Positions 1-10,213 of a stretch of 64,000 bases of DNA are shown here, one piece after another (position 1 is the first letter of the stretch; each line of letters starts with the position of its first letter). The stretch comes from Oscillibacter sp. Lineage in GTDB: Bacteria > Bacillota > Clostridia > Oscillospirales > Oscillospiraceae. The notes under the pieces are model-generated. The model saw only the letters and a program-made list of their open reading frames with translations. It did not search any database and was not told where the DNA came from. Both the position numbers and the translations under genes were made by a program. The DNA lies in assembly GCA_022791875.1 (NCBI GenBank), contig JAAVZX010000024.1, positions 124,001-188,000 of the forward strand, in the 5' to 3' direction.

Positions 1-738
1 GCGGGGGCGGACGCCGTGACCATCGCGGACTGTCCTATCGGGCGTCCCAGAGCTGACAGCAGCCTGCTGGCCTGCAAGATCCGGCGGGAGCTGGGGATCG
101 AACCGCTGCCCCATATGACCTGCCGGGACCGGAACCTGAACGCGACCAAGGCGCTGCTTCTGGGGCTGTCTATCGAGGGGGTGCATAACGTCCTGCTGGT
201 GACGGGGGACCCGATTCCGTCGGAGGCGCGGGACGAGGTGAAGAGCGTGTTCAACTTCAACTCGCGGAAGCTGGCGCGGTATGTGTCCGCGCTGAACGAG
301 ACGGTTCTGCGGACGCCGTTCCGGATCTTCGGAGCGCTGAATGTAAATGCGCGTAATTTTGAGATGCAGCTGAAAATCGCGCGGGAGAAGGAGGAAAACG
401 GCGTGTCCGGGTTCCTGACACAGCCGGTGTTGTCCAGGGAAGCCCTGGAAAATCTCAGAGCGGCGCGGGAGGCGCTTCATGGGAAAATCCTGGGGGGCAT
501 TTACCCGGTGGTCAGCTATAAAAACGCCTGCTTCCTCCATAACGAGATCGCCGGAATGCGGATTTGTCCGGAGATTATCGGGCTTTACGAGGGGAAGGAG
601 CGGGACACGGCGGAGGATTTGGCGGTGCGGATTTCCGTGGCTATTGCGGGGGAAATCGCGCCTTACACCGACGGGCTGTACCTGATGACGCCGTTCAAGC
701 GGGTGGGGCTGATGGTGCGGATTCTGAAAAGCCTGTGA
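1..738 (+). CDS. Methylenetetrahydrofolate reductase domain, 5' end outside window
   Basis: Reduces 5,10-methylene-THF to 5-methyl-THF, feeding methionine synthesis. The frame is open from base 1, so the gene starts upstream. The visible 245 residues match the C-terminal two thirds of a MetF-type TIM barrel: a VLLVTGDP motif at about residue 65, a TQPV segment at about 140, and the end LMTPFKRVGLMVRILKSL. That ending resembles clostridial bifunctional homocysteine S-methyltransferase/MTHFR proteins, so a methyltransferase domain may lie upstream (inference, not visible). A bidirectional terminator follows directly. A formyl-THF cyclo-ligase at 43.4-44.0 kb belongs to the same one-carbon pool. 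Confidence 0.88.
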   Translation, partial: AGADAVTIADCPIGRPRADSSLLACKIRRELGIEPLPHMTCRDRNLNATKALLLGLSIEGVHNVLLVTGDPIPSEARDEVKSVFNFNSRKLARYVSALNETVLRTPFRIFGALNVNARNFEMQLKIAREKEENGVSGFLTQPVLSREALENLRAAREALHGKILGGIYPVVSYKNACFLHNEIAGMRICPEIIGLYEGKERDTAEDLAVRISVAIAGEIAPYTDGLYLMTPFKRVGLMVRILKSL

Positions 739-744
739 CGCGAA

Positions 745-771
745 AAAACCAGAGGTGAGCCCTCTGGTTTT
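745..771. terminator. Bidirectional intrinsic terminator
   Basis: Stem CCAGAGG/CCTCTGG with a 5-nt loop, flanked by A-run and T-run. It lies between the convergent MTHFR gene and the ECF S-component gene and can serve both. Confidence 0.85.
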
Positions 772-772
772 C

Positions 773-1300
773 TCATTTCCAATTGTTCTTGACAGCCGCG
801 TCCAGACGCCGCCGCAGGGGCTGGAACAGGACCAGCGCTATGACGAAGTTTCCGGCCCCGTGCATCAGGTCCATTGGGATTCCGGCCACCCACCAGGACA
901 GCGCCGCGGCCCAGCCGCCTGTCACCAGGTACACCCCCGCGCACAGCCCGCCAAAGAGCAGGCCGAAACAGCCGGACAGCACCGCCCAGCCTGCGGGCGA
1001 CTGCATCCGGCGCAGGAGGCGCGCCGCCGCGAACAGAATCAGCCACACATATAAATAGGCCAGATTCCAGAGGCCCAGGCCCCAGACGGCGATTTCCAGG
1101 AAGACATACAGGTAGACCGCGATCAGGCTCCGACGTCCGAAGCAGACGGCCAGGAGCATCACGATCAGGGAGACCGGCTCGATGTTGGGGAGCTGGGCCA
1201 TGGCGGTTTTCAGGGCGAACATGAGGGCTCCCAGCATACTGTAGAGGGCCAGCTCTCGGGTGGAGAGGCGGCGGTCAGTTGGTGGTATAGATCCAGGCAT
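773..1300 (-). CDS. ECF transporter S component
   Basis: Membrane substrate-binding subunit of an energy-coupling-factor vitamin/metabolite importer. About 175 residues with five to six hydrophobic segments; the N-terminal TRELALYSMLGALMFALK stretch and PNIEP motif are typical of clostridial S components of unassigned substrate. Start chosen at ATG 1300, which has a GGAG 6 nt upstream; a longer form from 1330 is possible. It overlaps the end of the DUF4430 gene by 26 bp, so the two are translationally coupled. No A, A' or T subunits are nearby, so it probably uses a shared housekeeping ECF module. Substrate unknown; the DUF4430 partner makes a corrinoid or other bulky cofactor worth testing. 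Confidence 0.8.
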   Translation of the reverse strand: MPGSIPPTDRRLSTRELALYSMLGALMFALKTAMAQLPNIEPVSLIVMLLAVCFGRRSLIAVYLYVFLEIAVWGLGLWNLAYLYVWLILFAAARLLRRMQSPAGWAVLSGCFGLLFGGLCAGVYLVTGGWAAALSWWVAGIPMDLMHGAGNFVIALVLFQPLRRRLDAAVKNNWK

Positions 1301-1682
1301 AGACGTCTCCGTCGTGGAGCATGACTTCATCGACTCCGGTTTCGGCGTCCTGGCCGTTGCAGGTGAGCCGCCACCAGCCGCCGTCGGCGTCGAAGACCGC
1401 CGTTTCGCCGTCCACGGTGTCGACGAAAAGGCCGTAGGCGCTTTCCGTGCCGGAGATCAGGCCCTCCTGCTCCAGGAGTTCGCCGAGGGAGTCCAAGTCG
1501 GTCTGGTAGGTGAAGGTGTTGACGCTGCTGTCGCTGTGAGTGACTTCTACGGTGACGCTTTTCTCCCCCAAAGCAGGCGCGGGCCGCGTAAAGCGCCACA
1601 CGCCAAACAGCAGCAGCGCCAGAACCAAAAAGCCCGCAACAGCGATCCAAGTATGCTTTTTTCTCTCAGGCGCAGTATTCAT
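1275..1682 (-). CDS. DUF4430 (transcobalamin-like) membrane-anchored protein
   Basis: 135 residues: short basic N-terminus, one transmembrane segment at about 12-30 (signal anchor), then an extracellular domain with SVTVEVTHSDSSVNTFTYQT, a GGWWRLTCNG turn and a DVYAWIYTT end, which is the DUF4430 fold related to the C-terminal beta domain of transcobalamin/intrinsic factor. The start ATG has a good AAGGAG. It is directly upstream of, and overlaps, the ECF S component, suggesting it captures or presents the same ligand outside the membrane (inference). Confidence 0.75.
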   Translation of the reverse strand: MNTAPERKKHTWIAVAGFLVLALLLFGVWRFTRPAPALGEKSVTVEVTHSDSSVNTFTYQTDLDSLGELLEQEGLISGTESAYGLFVDTVDGETAVFDADGGWWRLTCNGQDAETGVDEVMLHDGDVYAWIYTTN

Positions 1683-1739
1683 GAATTCTCCTTCGTTCAG
1701 AATTTTTCACAACAGAAGCAGAGGTCCTAAAAAAAGGCC

Positions 1740-1847
1740 GATCTGCCAGAGTCCAGGGAGGCGCGTGCCTCCCTGGTGGGAGTCCAGAGGGCAAAGCCCT
1801 CTGGCCGCCGGAGGCCCCCCGTCCCCCCGCGGGGCCTTGCAGGCACC
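1740..1847. repeat. Family A multi-hairpin element, copy A1
   Basis: GC-rich element with consecutive hairpins: CCAGGGAGGC/GCCTCCCTGG (1753-1776), then GGGAGT spacer, CCAGAGGGC/GCCCTCTGG (1784-1804), and the GCCGCCGGAGGCCCCCCGT end shared with family B. It ends with GCAGGCACC, one base before the cysK stop codon. Confidence 0.85.
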
Positions 1848-1848
1848 C

Positions 1849-2781
1849 TCAGTCTGCGAACAGCTGCGTGGAGAGATACCGGTCGCCGGTGTCGGGGAGG
1901 AGGACGACGATGGTTTTGTTTCGGTTTTCGGGGCGTTTTGCCAGGGTGATGGCGGCGTGGAGGGCGGCGCCGGAGGAGATGCCGACCAGGATGCCTTCGG
2001 TTTTGCCCAGGCGTTTGCCGGCGGCGAAGGCGGATTCGTTTTCTACGGGGATGATTTCGTCGTAGACGGCGGTGTTCAGGACTTCCGGGACGAAGCCTGC
2101 GCCGATGCCCTGGATTTTGTGGCTGCCGGAGGTGCCCTGGCTCAGGACCGGGGAGGAGGCGGGTTCTACTGCTACTACTTTTATGTTCTCGTTTTTTTGC
2201 TTGAGATATTCGCCGGTGCCCGTGATGGTGCCGCCGGTGCCTACACCCGCTACAAATATGTCGATTTGGCCGTCGGTGTCCTCCCAGAGTTCGGGGCCTG
2301 TTGTGGCCTTGTGGGCGGCGGGGTTGGCGGGGTTTACGAATTGGCCGGGGATAAAGCTGTTGGGGATTTCCTTGGCCAGTTCGTCCGCTTTCGCTATCGC
2401 GCCCTTCATGCCCTTCGCGCCCTCCGTCAGAACCAGCTCCGCGCCGTAGGCTTTCATGATCTGGCGGCGCTCCACGCTCATCGTCTCCGGCATCACGATG
2501 ATGATCCGGTAGCCCCTGGCGGCGGCTACGGCGGCGAGGCCGATGCCCGTGTTGCCGGAGGTGGGCTCGATGATTACGGAGCCTTCTTTCAGGAGTCCCT
2601 TCGCCTCCGCGTCGTCAATCATGGCCTTCGCCACGCGGTCTTTTACGCTCCCGGCGGGATTCAGGTACTCCAGCTTCGCCAGAATGCGCGCTTCCAGCCT
2701 TTCCTCTTTCTCCAGATGCGTCAGCTCCAGCAGAGGCGTGCGCCCAATGAGCTGGTCGACGGATGTGTAAATTCTGCTCAT
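1849..2781 (-). CDS. cysK: Cysteine synthase A (O-acetylserine sulfhydrylase)
   Basis: PLP enzyme making L-cysteine from O-acetylserine and sulfide; 310 residues, the usual length. PLP lysine is in NPAGSVKDR (about K47); the phosphate-binding PTSGNTG loop is at about 73-79 and the [10 protein letters not shown] glycine loop at about 177. It has its own consensus promoter, shares a divergent control region with an Rrf2 regulator, and its substrate is made by the CysE encoded at 49.9-50.6 kb. Confidence 0.96.
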   Translation of the reverse strand: MSRIYTSVDQLIGRTPLLELTHLEKEERLEARILAKLEYLNPAGSVKDRVAKAMIDDAEAKGLLKEGSVIIEPTSGNTGIGLAAVAAARGYRIIIVMPETMSVERRQIMKAYGAELVLTEGAKGMKGAIAKADELAKEIPNSFIPGQFVNPANPAAHKATTGPELWEDTDGQIDIFVAGVGTGGTITGTGEYLKQKNENIKVVAVEPASSPVLSQGTSGSHKIQGIGAGFVPEVLNTAVYDEIIPVENESAFAAGKRLGKTEGILVGISSGAALHAAITLAKRPENRNKTIVVLLPDTGDRYLSTQLFAD

Positions 2782-2825
2782 AAAAAAGCCTCCTATTTTA
2801 CCAATCTTCCAGATAGGTTGATGTG

Positions 2826-2854
2826 ATTATATACCGGAGGAAGGGGTTTGTCAA
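2826..2854 (-). promoter_or_regulatory. cysK promoter
   Basis: On the minus strand TTGACA (2849-2854), 17-bp spacer, TATAAT (2826-2831): a perfect sigma-A consensus. Such a strong core promoter normally needs repression, fitting the inverted repeat that overlaps its -35. Confidence 0.85.
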
Positions 2855-2881
2855 CCAGGAATTTACATAAAATGTGGTTGA
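2851..2881. promoter_or_regulatory. Candidate operator in the cysK/Rrf2 divergent region
   Basis: Perfect inverted repeat TCAACCA (2851-2857) / TGGTTGA (2875-2881) with a 17-bp spacer. It overlaps the -35 of both divergent promoters, so one bound regulator could silence both. The Rrf2 protein next door is the obvious candidate (inference). Confidence 0.5.
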
Positions 2882-2906
2882 ATTCCCATTTAACTCATTG
2901 TATAAC
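2878..2906 (+). promoter_or_regulatory. Promoter of the Rrf2 regulator gene
   Basis: TTGAAT (2878-2883), 17-bp spacer, TATAAC (2901-2906); the gene starts 26 bp further on. Confidence 0.7.
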
Positions 2907-2932
2907 GGGGAAAAGAAAGAGAGGGAGAAAAT

Positions 2933-3364
2933 ATGCTGATATCGACAAAGGGGCGCTACGCCCTGCGGGTCATGGCGGATCTGGCGGAGCACCAGTCCGA
3001 GAATTTTATTCCGCTGAAAGAGATCGCCCAGAGGCAGGAGATCTCGGAGAAGTACCTGGAGAGCATCATGAAGCTGCTGGTCCGCGCCAGAATGCTGAGC
3101 GGAATGCGCGGCAAGGGCGGCGGCTACAAGCTCATCCTGCCGCCGGAAAAATGCACCGTAGGCGCTATTCTGCGTCTCACCGAAACCTCTATGGCCCCCG
3201 TCGCCTGCCTGGAACCCAACACCCCCGCCTGCCCCAAATCCGCCTCCTGCCGCACCCTCCGCGTCTGGCAGGAACTGGACCGGCTCATCTCCGGCTACCT
3301 CGACAGCGTTACCCTCGCAGACTTGATACAGTCCGACAACAACGGTGGGGAGTACGTGATTTGA
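2933..3364 (+). CDS. Rrf2-family regulator (IscR/CymR type)
   Basis: 143 residues: N-terminal winged helix starting MLISTKGRYALRVMADLA, recognition region at about 28-60, and a GKGGGYKL wing. Cysteines at about 92, 100 and 106 (C-X7-C-X5-C) lie where IscR holds a [2Fe-2S] cluster, so Fe-S sensing is plausible; the spacing differs from the C-X5-C-X5-C of E. coli IscR. Divergence from cysK with a shared inverted repeat suggests control of cysteine synthesis as by CymR, though CymR lacks the cluster. Good Shine-Dalgarno (GGGAG) upstream. Confidence 0.88.
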   Translation: MLISTKGRYALRVMADLAEHQSENFIPLKEIAQRQEISEKYLESIMKLLVRARMLSGMRGKGGGYKLILPPEKCTVGAILRLTETSMAPVACLEPNTPACPKSASCRTLRVWQELDRLISGYLDSVTLADLIQSDNNGGEYVI

Positions 3365-3474
3365 AGGTGCCTGCCTGGCCCCGCGGGGGACGGGGGGCTC
3401 CGGCGGCCAGAGGGCTTTGCCCTCTGGACTCCCACCAGGGAGGCAGGCGCCTCCCTGGATCCTGGCAGATCAGT
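3365..3474. repeat. Family A multi-hairpin element, copy A2 (inverted)
   Basis: Reverse-oriented copy beginning GGTGCCTGC three bases after the Rrf2 stop codon, containing CCAGAGGGC/GCCCTCTGG and CCAGGGAGGC/GCCTCCCTGG hairpins and ending GGCAGATCAG. Confidence 0.85.
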
Positions 3475-3505
3475 CCGCTATTGTAGGCTTTTTGGAAAGT
3501 GGGAG

Positions 3506-3541
3506 AAACAGCCTCCATCCGGGTTGGATGGAGGCTGTTTT
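3506..3541. terminator. Bidirectional intrinsic terminator
   Basis: AAACAGCCTCCATCC / GGATGGAGGCTGTTT stem with a 5-nt loop between the convergent Rrf2 gene and groEL. Confidence 0.88.
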
Positions 3542-3554
3542 GGTGCTTATTTAA

Positions 3555-5709
<2,155 letters not shown>

Positions 5710-5711
5710 CT

Positions 5712-5740
5712 ATCATAGTACAGTGTTCCGGATTTGTAAA
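5712..5740 (-). promoter_or_regulatory. groESL promoter
   Basis: Minus strand TTTACA (5735-5740), 17-bp spacer, TATGAT (5712-5717), just upstream of CIRCE. Confidence 0.8.
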
Positions 5741-5850
5741 GGGGGAAACGGGAAAAACTTATGAAGAATTTGTAAATGTTGCCGGAAGGGACCAGGGGCG
5801 GCAGGAACAGGATAGCAGATTTTGGGTGCAAAAGTGAGGGAAACAGGGGA

Positions 5851-6456
5851 TCAGGGGGCGTTTTCCTCCAGGAATCCGGCGAGGGAATCCCTGTCGAATA
5901 AGATATTGAGGGCCTCCAGGAGGCCGTTGGCGGTCAGGTGCCGGGGGAGATCCAGGCGCTGGAGGAGGGCGGCGCGGCGGGCAGAACTGTCGGGGGTGCC
6001 GCTGAGGCCCAGGGCGTAGAGGTCCGCTTTGGTGATGGGAGGCTTGGGCGGGGCGGAGGTTTCAGTGTCGTCCAGGAAGGTAGCGCCCGCCCTGCGCAGG
6101 GCTTCCAGCAGGACCGCGGGCGTCATGCCCTCCACCCCCAGCTTCCCCTCCTTGCCGGGGGCCCGCTTGCGGCGCTCCTTGCCGTGGATGTCGGGGATGT
6201 ATGCCTGTTTCACGCGGTCCTTGGGGAGGGCCCCTTTGAGGTAGTTCCGGATGACGAAGCCCGCGCCGTCGGGGTCCGTGAGGACGATCAGGCCCTGTTT
6301 TTCCGCCAGACGGCGGAGGAAGGACAGCTTTTGATCGTTGTTGAAGATGGAGAAGCCGTTCAGGGTGATGATCACGGCGTCCACCACCTGGGCCAGGGCG
6401 TTCTTGTCGTAGCGCCCCTCCACCACGATCACTTCCCGGATTTTCCGCTTGCTCAC
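5851..6456 (-). CDS. rnmV: Ribonuclease M5 (5S rRNA maturation, TOPRIM)
   Basis: About 201 residues. A TOPRIM domain begins at once: VIVVEGRYDK with catalytic Glu, later LTDPDGAG (DxD). RNase M5 trims precursor 5S rRNA in Firmicutes. The start is GTG 6456, which overlaps the holA stop by 4 bp (GTGA). The C-terminal part (ADLYALGLSGTPDSSARR, LPRHLTANGLLEALNIL) matches the family's RNA-recognition region. Confidence 0.88.
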   Translation of the reverse strand: MSKRKIREVIVVEGRYDKNALAQVVDAVIITLNGFSIFNNDQKLSFLRRLAEKQGLIVLTDPDGAGFVIRNYLKGALPKDRVKQAYIPDIHGKERRKRAPGKEGKLGVEGMTPAVLLEALRRAGATFLDDTETSAPPKPPITKADLYALGLSGTPDSSARRAALLQRLDLPRHLTANGLLEALNILFDRDSLAGFLEENAP

Positions 6457-7502
6457 CGCCGCGCCTCCAGCTGGGCCAGGAGCAGTTTCAGCTCGCCCTC
6501 GGCGTCCAGGCCCCGCTGGCTCTTCATGCGCCGGTCCAGGGTCTGGCAGCGCTGCACCGCGTCGGCGCACCAGGGGGACGTGGCCCCCCGGGCGGCGGAG
6601 AGGAGGAGCTTCGCCGGGTACTCGGAGCGCATGCCCCACAGGTCCATCAGCCACTGTTTGTCCCGTCCGGAGTCCAGGGCGATCCGGGCCGTCCAGATGC
6701 GCCGGAGCTGGCTTCCCAGGGCCGCCAGGATGACGATGGGCTCCGTCTGCATTTTCAAGAGGTCGCCTAAGATGGACGCGGCCTTGTCGGCGTTGCCCTG
6801 GGCCACGGCGTCGGAGAGGCGGAAGACCTCGGCGGAGAGAACGGGGTCGGCAATGGCGTCGATGTCCTTGAGGGTCACCACGGGGCCTTTCGTGTAGGTG
6901 GCGATTTTGTCGATCTCGTGGGAGAGACCGGTCATGAGCCCGCCGCAGGTGAAAATGAGGTGCTCGGCGGCGGTGCGGTCGATGTCCTTGCCCAGGGCCT
7001 TGAAGTGGCGGGCCACCCAGCCGGTGAGCTCGCCGCTGTCCGCGATTTTGAACTCCACCGCCTGCGCCGCCTCGTCCAGAGCCTTGCACAGCTTCTTCAT
7101 GCTCCGGTTCGGCTTGTAGGCGACGGTGTCGTAGACGAAGACGATGCAGCAGTAGGGGGGCACGTCGGAGAGCAGGTCGATCAGGATTGCCTGCTCATCC
7201 TGGCTGAGCTTGAAGAGATCGTAGTCCGTGACGGCGATCATGGTGCGCTCCGCCATGACGGGCATCGCCTCCGCCATCTCCGCCAGCGCCCGCGCGTTCA
7301 GATCGCGGCCTTCGGCGGCGTGAAAGTTGAACGCTTCAAAGCCCTCGGACACAAGGGCCTTCTTCACCATTTTCAGATAGTGCTCCCGTAAATACGTTTC
7401 CTCGCCGTAGAAAATGTAGACGTTCCCCAGGGTTTTGGCCTCCAAGTCCGCTTTCAGCTTCTGAAACGCCTTGTTCTGCGCCGGTGCTTTCTTCTTTGCC
7501 AT
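6453..7502 (-). CDS. holA: DNA polymerase III subunit delta
   Basis: Clamp-loader subunit that opens the beta sliding clamp; 349 residues, normal length. N-terminal AAA-like domain begins GNVYIFYGEETYLREHYL, the central LTGWVARHFKALG region follows, and the C-terminal collar domain contains QLRRIWTARI. Good AAGGAGGGG before ATG. It lies 12 bp after comEC and overlaps rnmV by 4 bp; comEC-holA is a widely conserved adjacency. Confidence 0.93.
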   Translation of the reverse strand: MAKKKAPAQNKAFQKLKADLEAKTLGNVYIFYGEETYLREHYLKMVKKALVSEGFEAFNFHAAEGRDLNARALAEMAEAMPVMAERTMIAVTDYDLFKLSQDEQAILIDLLSDVPPYCCIVFVYDTVAYKPNRSMKKLCKALDEAAQAVEFKIADSGELTGWVARHFKALGKDIDRTAAEHLIFTCGGLMTGLSHEIDKIATYTKGPVVTLKDIDAIADPVLSAEVFRLSDAVAQGNADKAASILGDLLKMQTEPIVILAALGSQLRRIWTARIALDSGRDKQWLMDLWGMRSEYPAKLLLSAARGATSPWCADAVQRCQTLDRRMKSQRGLDAEGELKLLLAQLEARR

Positions 7503-7514
7503 GCTGTCCCCTCC

Positions 7515-9764
7515 TTAACGTGGGTCCTCCTGGTCTTGTCCGGTGTATGCGATGTGGATGTTGCCCTGCAGGTCCGTGCGGTAGATGGCGCAGCCTGCCC
7601 GCGCCAGACGCGCCATGGCCTCCGGAGACGGGTGGCCGTAGGCGTTGCTGCCTGTGCTGATGACCGCTGTCTCCGGCTTTACCGCGGCCAGCAGTTCGTT
7701 TGATGTGGAATATTTGGAGCCGTGGTGGCCCGCGATCAGTGTCTCTATGTCCGGCAGGACGCAGGTCTCCAGGAGGCGGCGCTCCGTTCCGGCGTCCATG
7801 TCGCCGGTGATCAGAAGGTCGTTTTCGCCTGCGGACGCCAGGATCGTCAGGCCCCGCTCGTTGTCTTCGCCGTCGCCTATGGGCGGGTAAACGGTCACTT
7901 TGGCGCGGCCCAGGGGCAGGGTGACGGGGGCGGTGACCGGGGTGTTCGCTGTGCCGCGTTCCGCGGCGGACGCGAGGACGGACGTGTCCCCGCCGCCTTC
8001 CGGGGCCAGGAGTGTGTCTGCGCCCAGGCGCGTCAGGAGGCCCGGGACGCCGGAGGTGTGGTCGCTGTCGTAATGGGTCAGGATCAGCCAGTCGATGCGG
8101 CGGCAGCCCATGCTTCGGAGCTGCTGGGCCGCAATGCTTCCCGCGTCCCGCCAGCGGTTTGCGCTTCCGCAGTCCACAACGGCGTACTCGCCCGCTGAGG
8201 CCAGGACGATGCACTGGCCTTGGCCTACGTCCAGGATGACGGCGTCCAGATCGGCCTGATAGCGCGCCGCACCCAGCTTTGCCGTGACGCACAGTGTCAG
8301 CGCGGCCAGCAGGGCCGCCAGCGCGTAACCCCGCCGCCCGGTCCGCCGGGTGAGCCAGGCCAGGGCGAAGAGCAGATAGGCGCAGGCTAACCAATATTTT
8401 AAGTAGGGATTGGAAAAGTATACCGCGTGGCCTGGGATTTGGGCCAGAATGCCGGAAATATAGAGGATGTAGCGAACAAACAGGACTGCGGGGACCGCAA
8501 TCAATTTCCCTAAAACTGGTAGGAATAGGCTGCTCAGAACCGCCGGAAAACCCAGCCCGAAGACAAGACTGACCGCCCAGAGGCACAGGACGCCGCTCAG
8601 CGGCGCGATCAGGCACAGGCTCCCGAAGTAGTACCCGGACAGGGGCGCGGTGAAGGCCATCGCGCCCAGGGAGGCCGACACGGCCCCGCTGACAAAGCGG
8701 AGGACGGGGCCTGGGCTTTTCTTGCAGCCCAGGAGCATCCGGTTCAGCGCCGGGGTCAGGAGCAGGAGTCCGGCCATGGCGGCGAAGGAGAGCTGGAGGC
8801 TTACGGACGCCGCCGCATAAGGGTTCCCCAGCAGGATCAGCATCAGGGCCGCGGCCAGGGCGGTGGGACCGTCGCTTTCCCGGCGGAACAGGGGCGCGGA
8901 CGCCGCCAGGGTCAGCATGATGCAGGCCCGGACCGTGGATGGGCTGGCTCCGGTGAAGAGGGCGTAGAACCACAGCAGGGGAATGGTTACGCCAGCCGTC
9001 AGGCGGCTTCGCCGTCCCGCGACGGCGGACGCCAGGCCCATCAGAATCGCACAGTGCATTCCGGAGACGGCCATGATGTGGGACAGGCCCGCCTCGGAGA
9101 GGGGGATTTCTATGTCCTCCGGGAGGCCCAGGCGGTTCCCGGTGAGAATGGCGGTGAAGAAGCCGGAGTCGGGGCCGAACAGGGCCTTGATTTGGGCCTG
9201 GACCGTGCGGCTCAGGCGCTGGGGAAGCCAGCGGAGGGACCCGGCGCTGCCCGGTCCGATTGTGGGCGTTCCGCGGCTGTAGGCCAGGAGAAAAACGCCC
9301 TTCGACGTGAAAGTTGTGATATCTTCGTCCCGAATTTTACCAGCGGAGCGGAGCTGTACGGGGCCGGTGACGGTCTGGCCGGGTTCCAGGTCCAGAAGGA
9401 AATCGCCGCCGTAGAGGACGGCTTTGCCGGGAACACCCTCAATACGGACTGTGGCCCGCGCGCCGAAGGGGCTGGGTTCAGCGTAGCCGCAGAGGGTCGC
9501 GGTGACGGCCTGGGCTGTGTCCGCCAGAGCGGCGGCGGGACGCTGGATTTGATGGGCGTAGAGCCACGTGTACCCCAGGCCCAGGCTCAGCGCCGCGCCG
9601 ATCACCACCGCCCGCCGCTTCACCTGCACCGGCAGGAGGAGGCCCGCCAGCGCAAGCGGAAAGCACGCCAGGGCCCATGGCACCAGCCATGCCTCCGGCA
9701 GCAGGTACTGCGCCAGGAAGACGGCGGCGGAGAAGGTTCCGGCGAAGAGCGCCAGCCGCCTCAT
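7515..9764 (-). CDS. comEC: ComEC/Rec2 DNA uptake channel
   Basis: Inner-membrane channel for transforming single-stranded DNA; 749 residues. Order: N-terminal hydrophobic segments and an OB-like domain, the multi-span competence domain (MAVSGMHCAILMGL at about residue 230; STVRACIMLTLAA), and a C-terminal metallo-beta-lactamase-like domain with LDVGQGQ and THYDSDHTSGVPG at about 560 (HxDxDH motif intact), then GHHGSKYSTS. Full length and apparently intact, so natural competence is possible. Its ATG overlaps the stop of an upstream XRE gene by 4 bp. Confidence 0.95.
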   Translation of the reverse strand: MRRLALFAGTFSAAVFLAQYLLPEAWLVPWALACFPLALAGLLLPVQVKRRAVVIGAALSLGLGYTWLYAHQIQRPAAALADTAQAVTATLCGYAEPSPFGARATVRIEGVPGKAVLYGGDFLLDLEPGQTVTGPVQLRSAGKIRDEDITTFTSKGVFLLAYSRGTPTIGPGSAGSLRWLPQRLSRTVQAQIKALFGPDSGFFTAILTGNRLGLPEDIEIPLSEAGLSHIMAVSGMHCAILMGLASAVAGRRSRLTAGVTIPLLWFYALFTGASPSTVRACIMLTLAASAPLFRRESDGPTALAAALMLILLGNPYAAASVSLQLSFAAMAGLLLLTPALNRMLLGCKKSPGPVLRFVSGAVSASLGAMAFTAPLSGYYFGSLCLIAPLSGVLCLWAVSLVFGLGFPAVLSSLFLPVLGKLIAVPAVLFVRYILYISGILAQIPGHAVYFSNPYLKYWLACAYLLFALAWLTRRTGRRGYALAALLAALTLCVTAKLGAARYQADLDAVILDVGQGQCIVLASAGEYAVVDCGSANRWRDAGSIAAQQLRSMGCRRIDWLILTHYDSDHTSGVPGLLTRLGADTLLAPEGGGDTSVLASAAERGTANTPVTAPVTLPLGRAKVTVYPPIGDGEDNERGLTILASAGENDLLITGDMDAGTERRLLETCVLPDIETLIAGHHGSKYSTSNELLAAVKPETAVISTGSNAYGHPSPEAMARLARAGCAIYRTDLQGNIHIAYTGQDQEDPR

Positions 9765-9991
9765 CGCCGCTTCGGGGGCGGGGGAGGCGCGGGGTCGTCG
9801 GTGCGGCCCAGGAGGTAATCGGTGCTGACGTTGTAGAGGTCAGCCAGTTTGATTACGGCCCAGGTGGGGATCTCACGCACACCTTTTTCATAGCGCCAGT
9901 AAACATTCCGGCCTGTATTGAGGTATTCGGCAATTTCCAGCTGGGTTTTGTCGTGGTCCACACGGAGGTCTTCAATCCGTTGGAAGTGCAT
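9761..9991 (-). CDS. XRE-family HTH protein coupled to comEC
   Basis: 76-residue Cro/C1-type helix-turn-helix (TQLEIAEYLNTGRNVYWRYEKGVREIP) ending in a proline-rich tail (APPPPPPKRR). Start ATG 9991 has GAGGTGG upstream. It is the first gene of XRE-comEC-holA-rnmV and overlaps comEC by 4 bp, so it may regulate this operon; this is inference. Short TIGxxx-free HTH proteins ending YLLGR are common in clostridia. Confidence 0.8.
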   Translation of the reverse strand: MHFQRIEDLRVDHDKTQLEIAEYLNTGRNVYWRYEKGVREIPTWAVIKLADLYNVSTDYLLGRTDDPAPPPPPKRR

Positions 9992-10145
9992 AACACCACC
10001 TCATGGTGATGCTACCAAACGGCAACATCCCCTTGGTGTTTTGCACCCAAACGTATTCATTTATGTATGATAGCACAATCCAGGGAAAATTTCTACCCCT
10101 TTGGAAAAAACATTTTCAGAATGGCGCGGCGCGAAAAAATCCGCC

Positions 10146-10174
10146 TTGCCCTTTCCGGCGGAATGTGCTATAAT
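10146..10174 (+). promoter_or_regulatory. Promoter of DUF2461 gene
   Basis: TTGCCC (10146-10151), 17-bp spacer, TATAAT (10169-10174); Shine-Dalgarno AAGGAGG follows at 10201. Confidence 0.75.
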
Positions 10175-10213
10175 TTCACCCGTTCTGACAGCCTGAAGCA
10201 AAGGAGGACCGGC

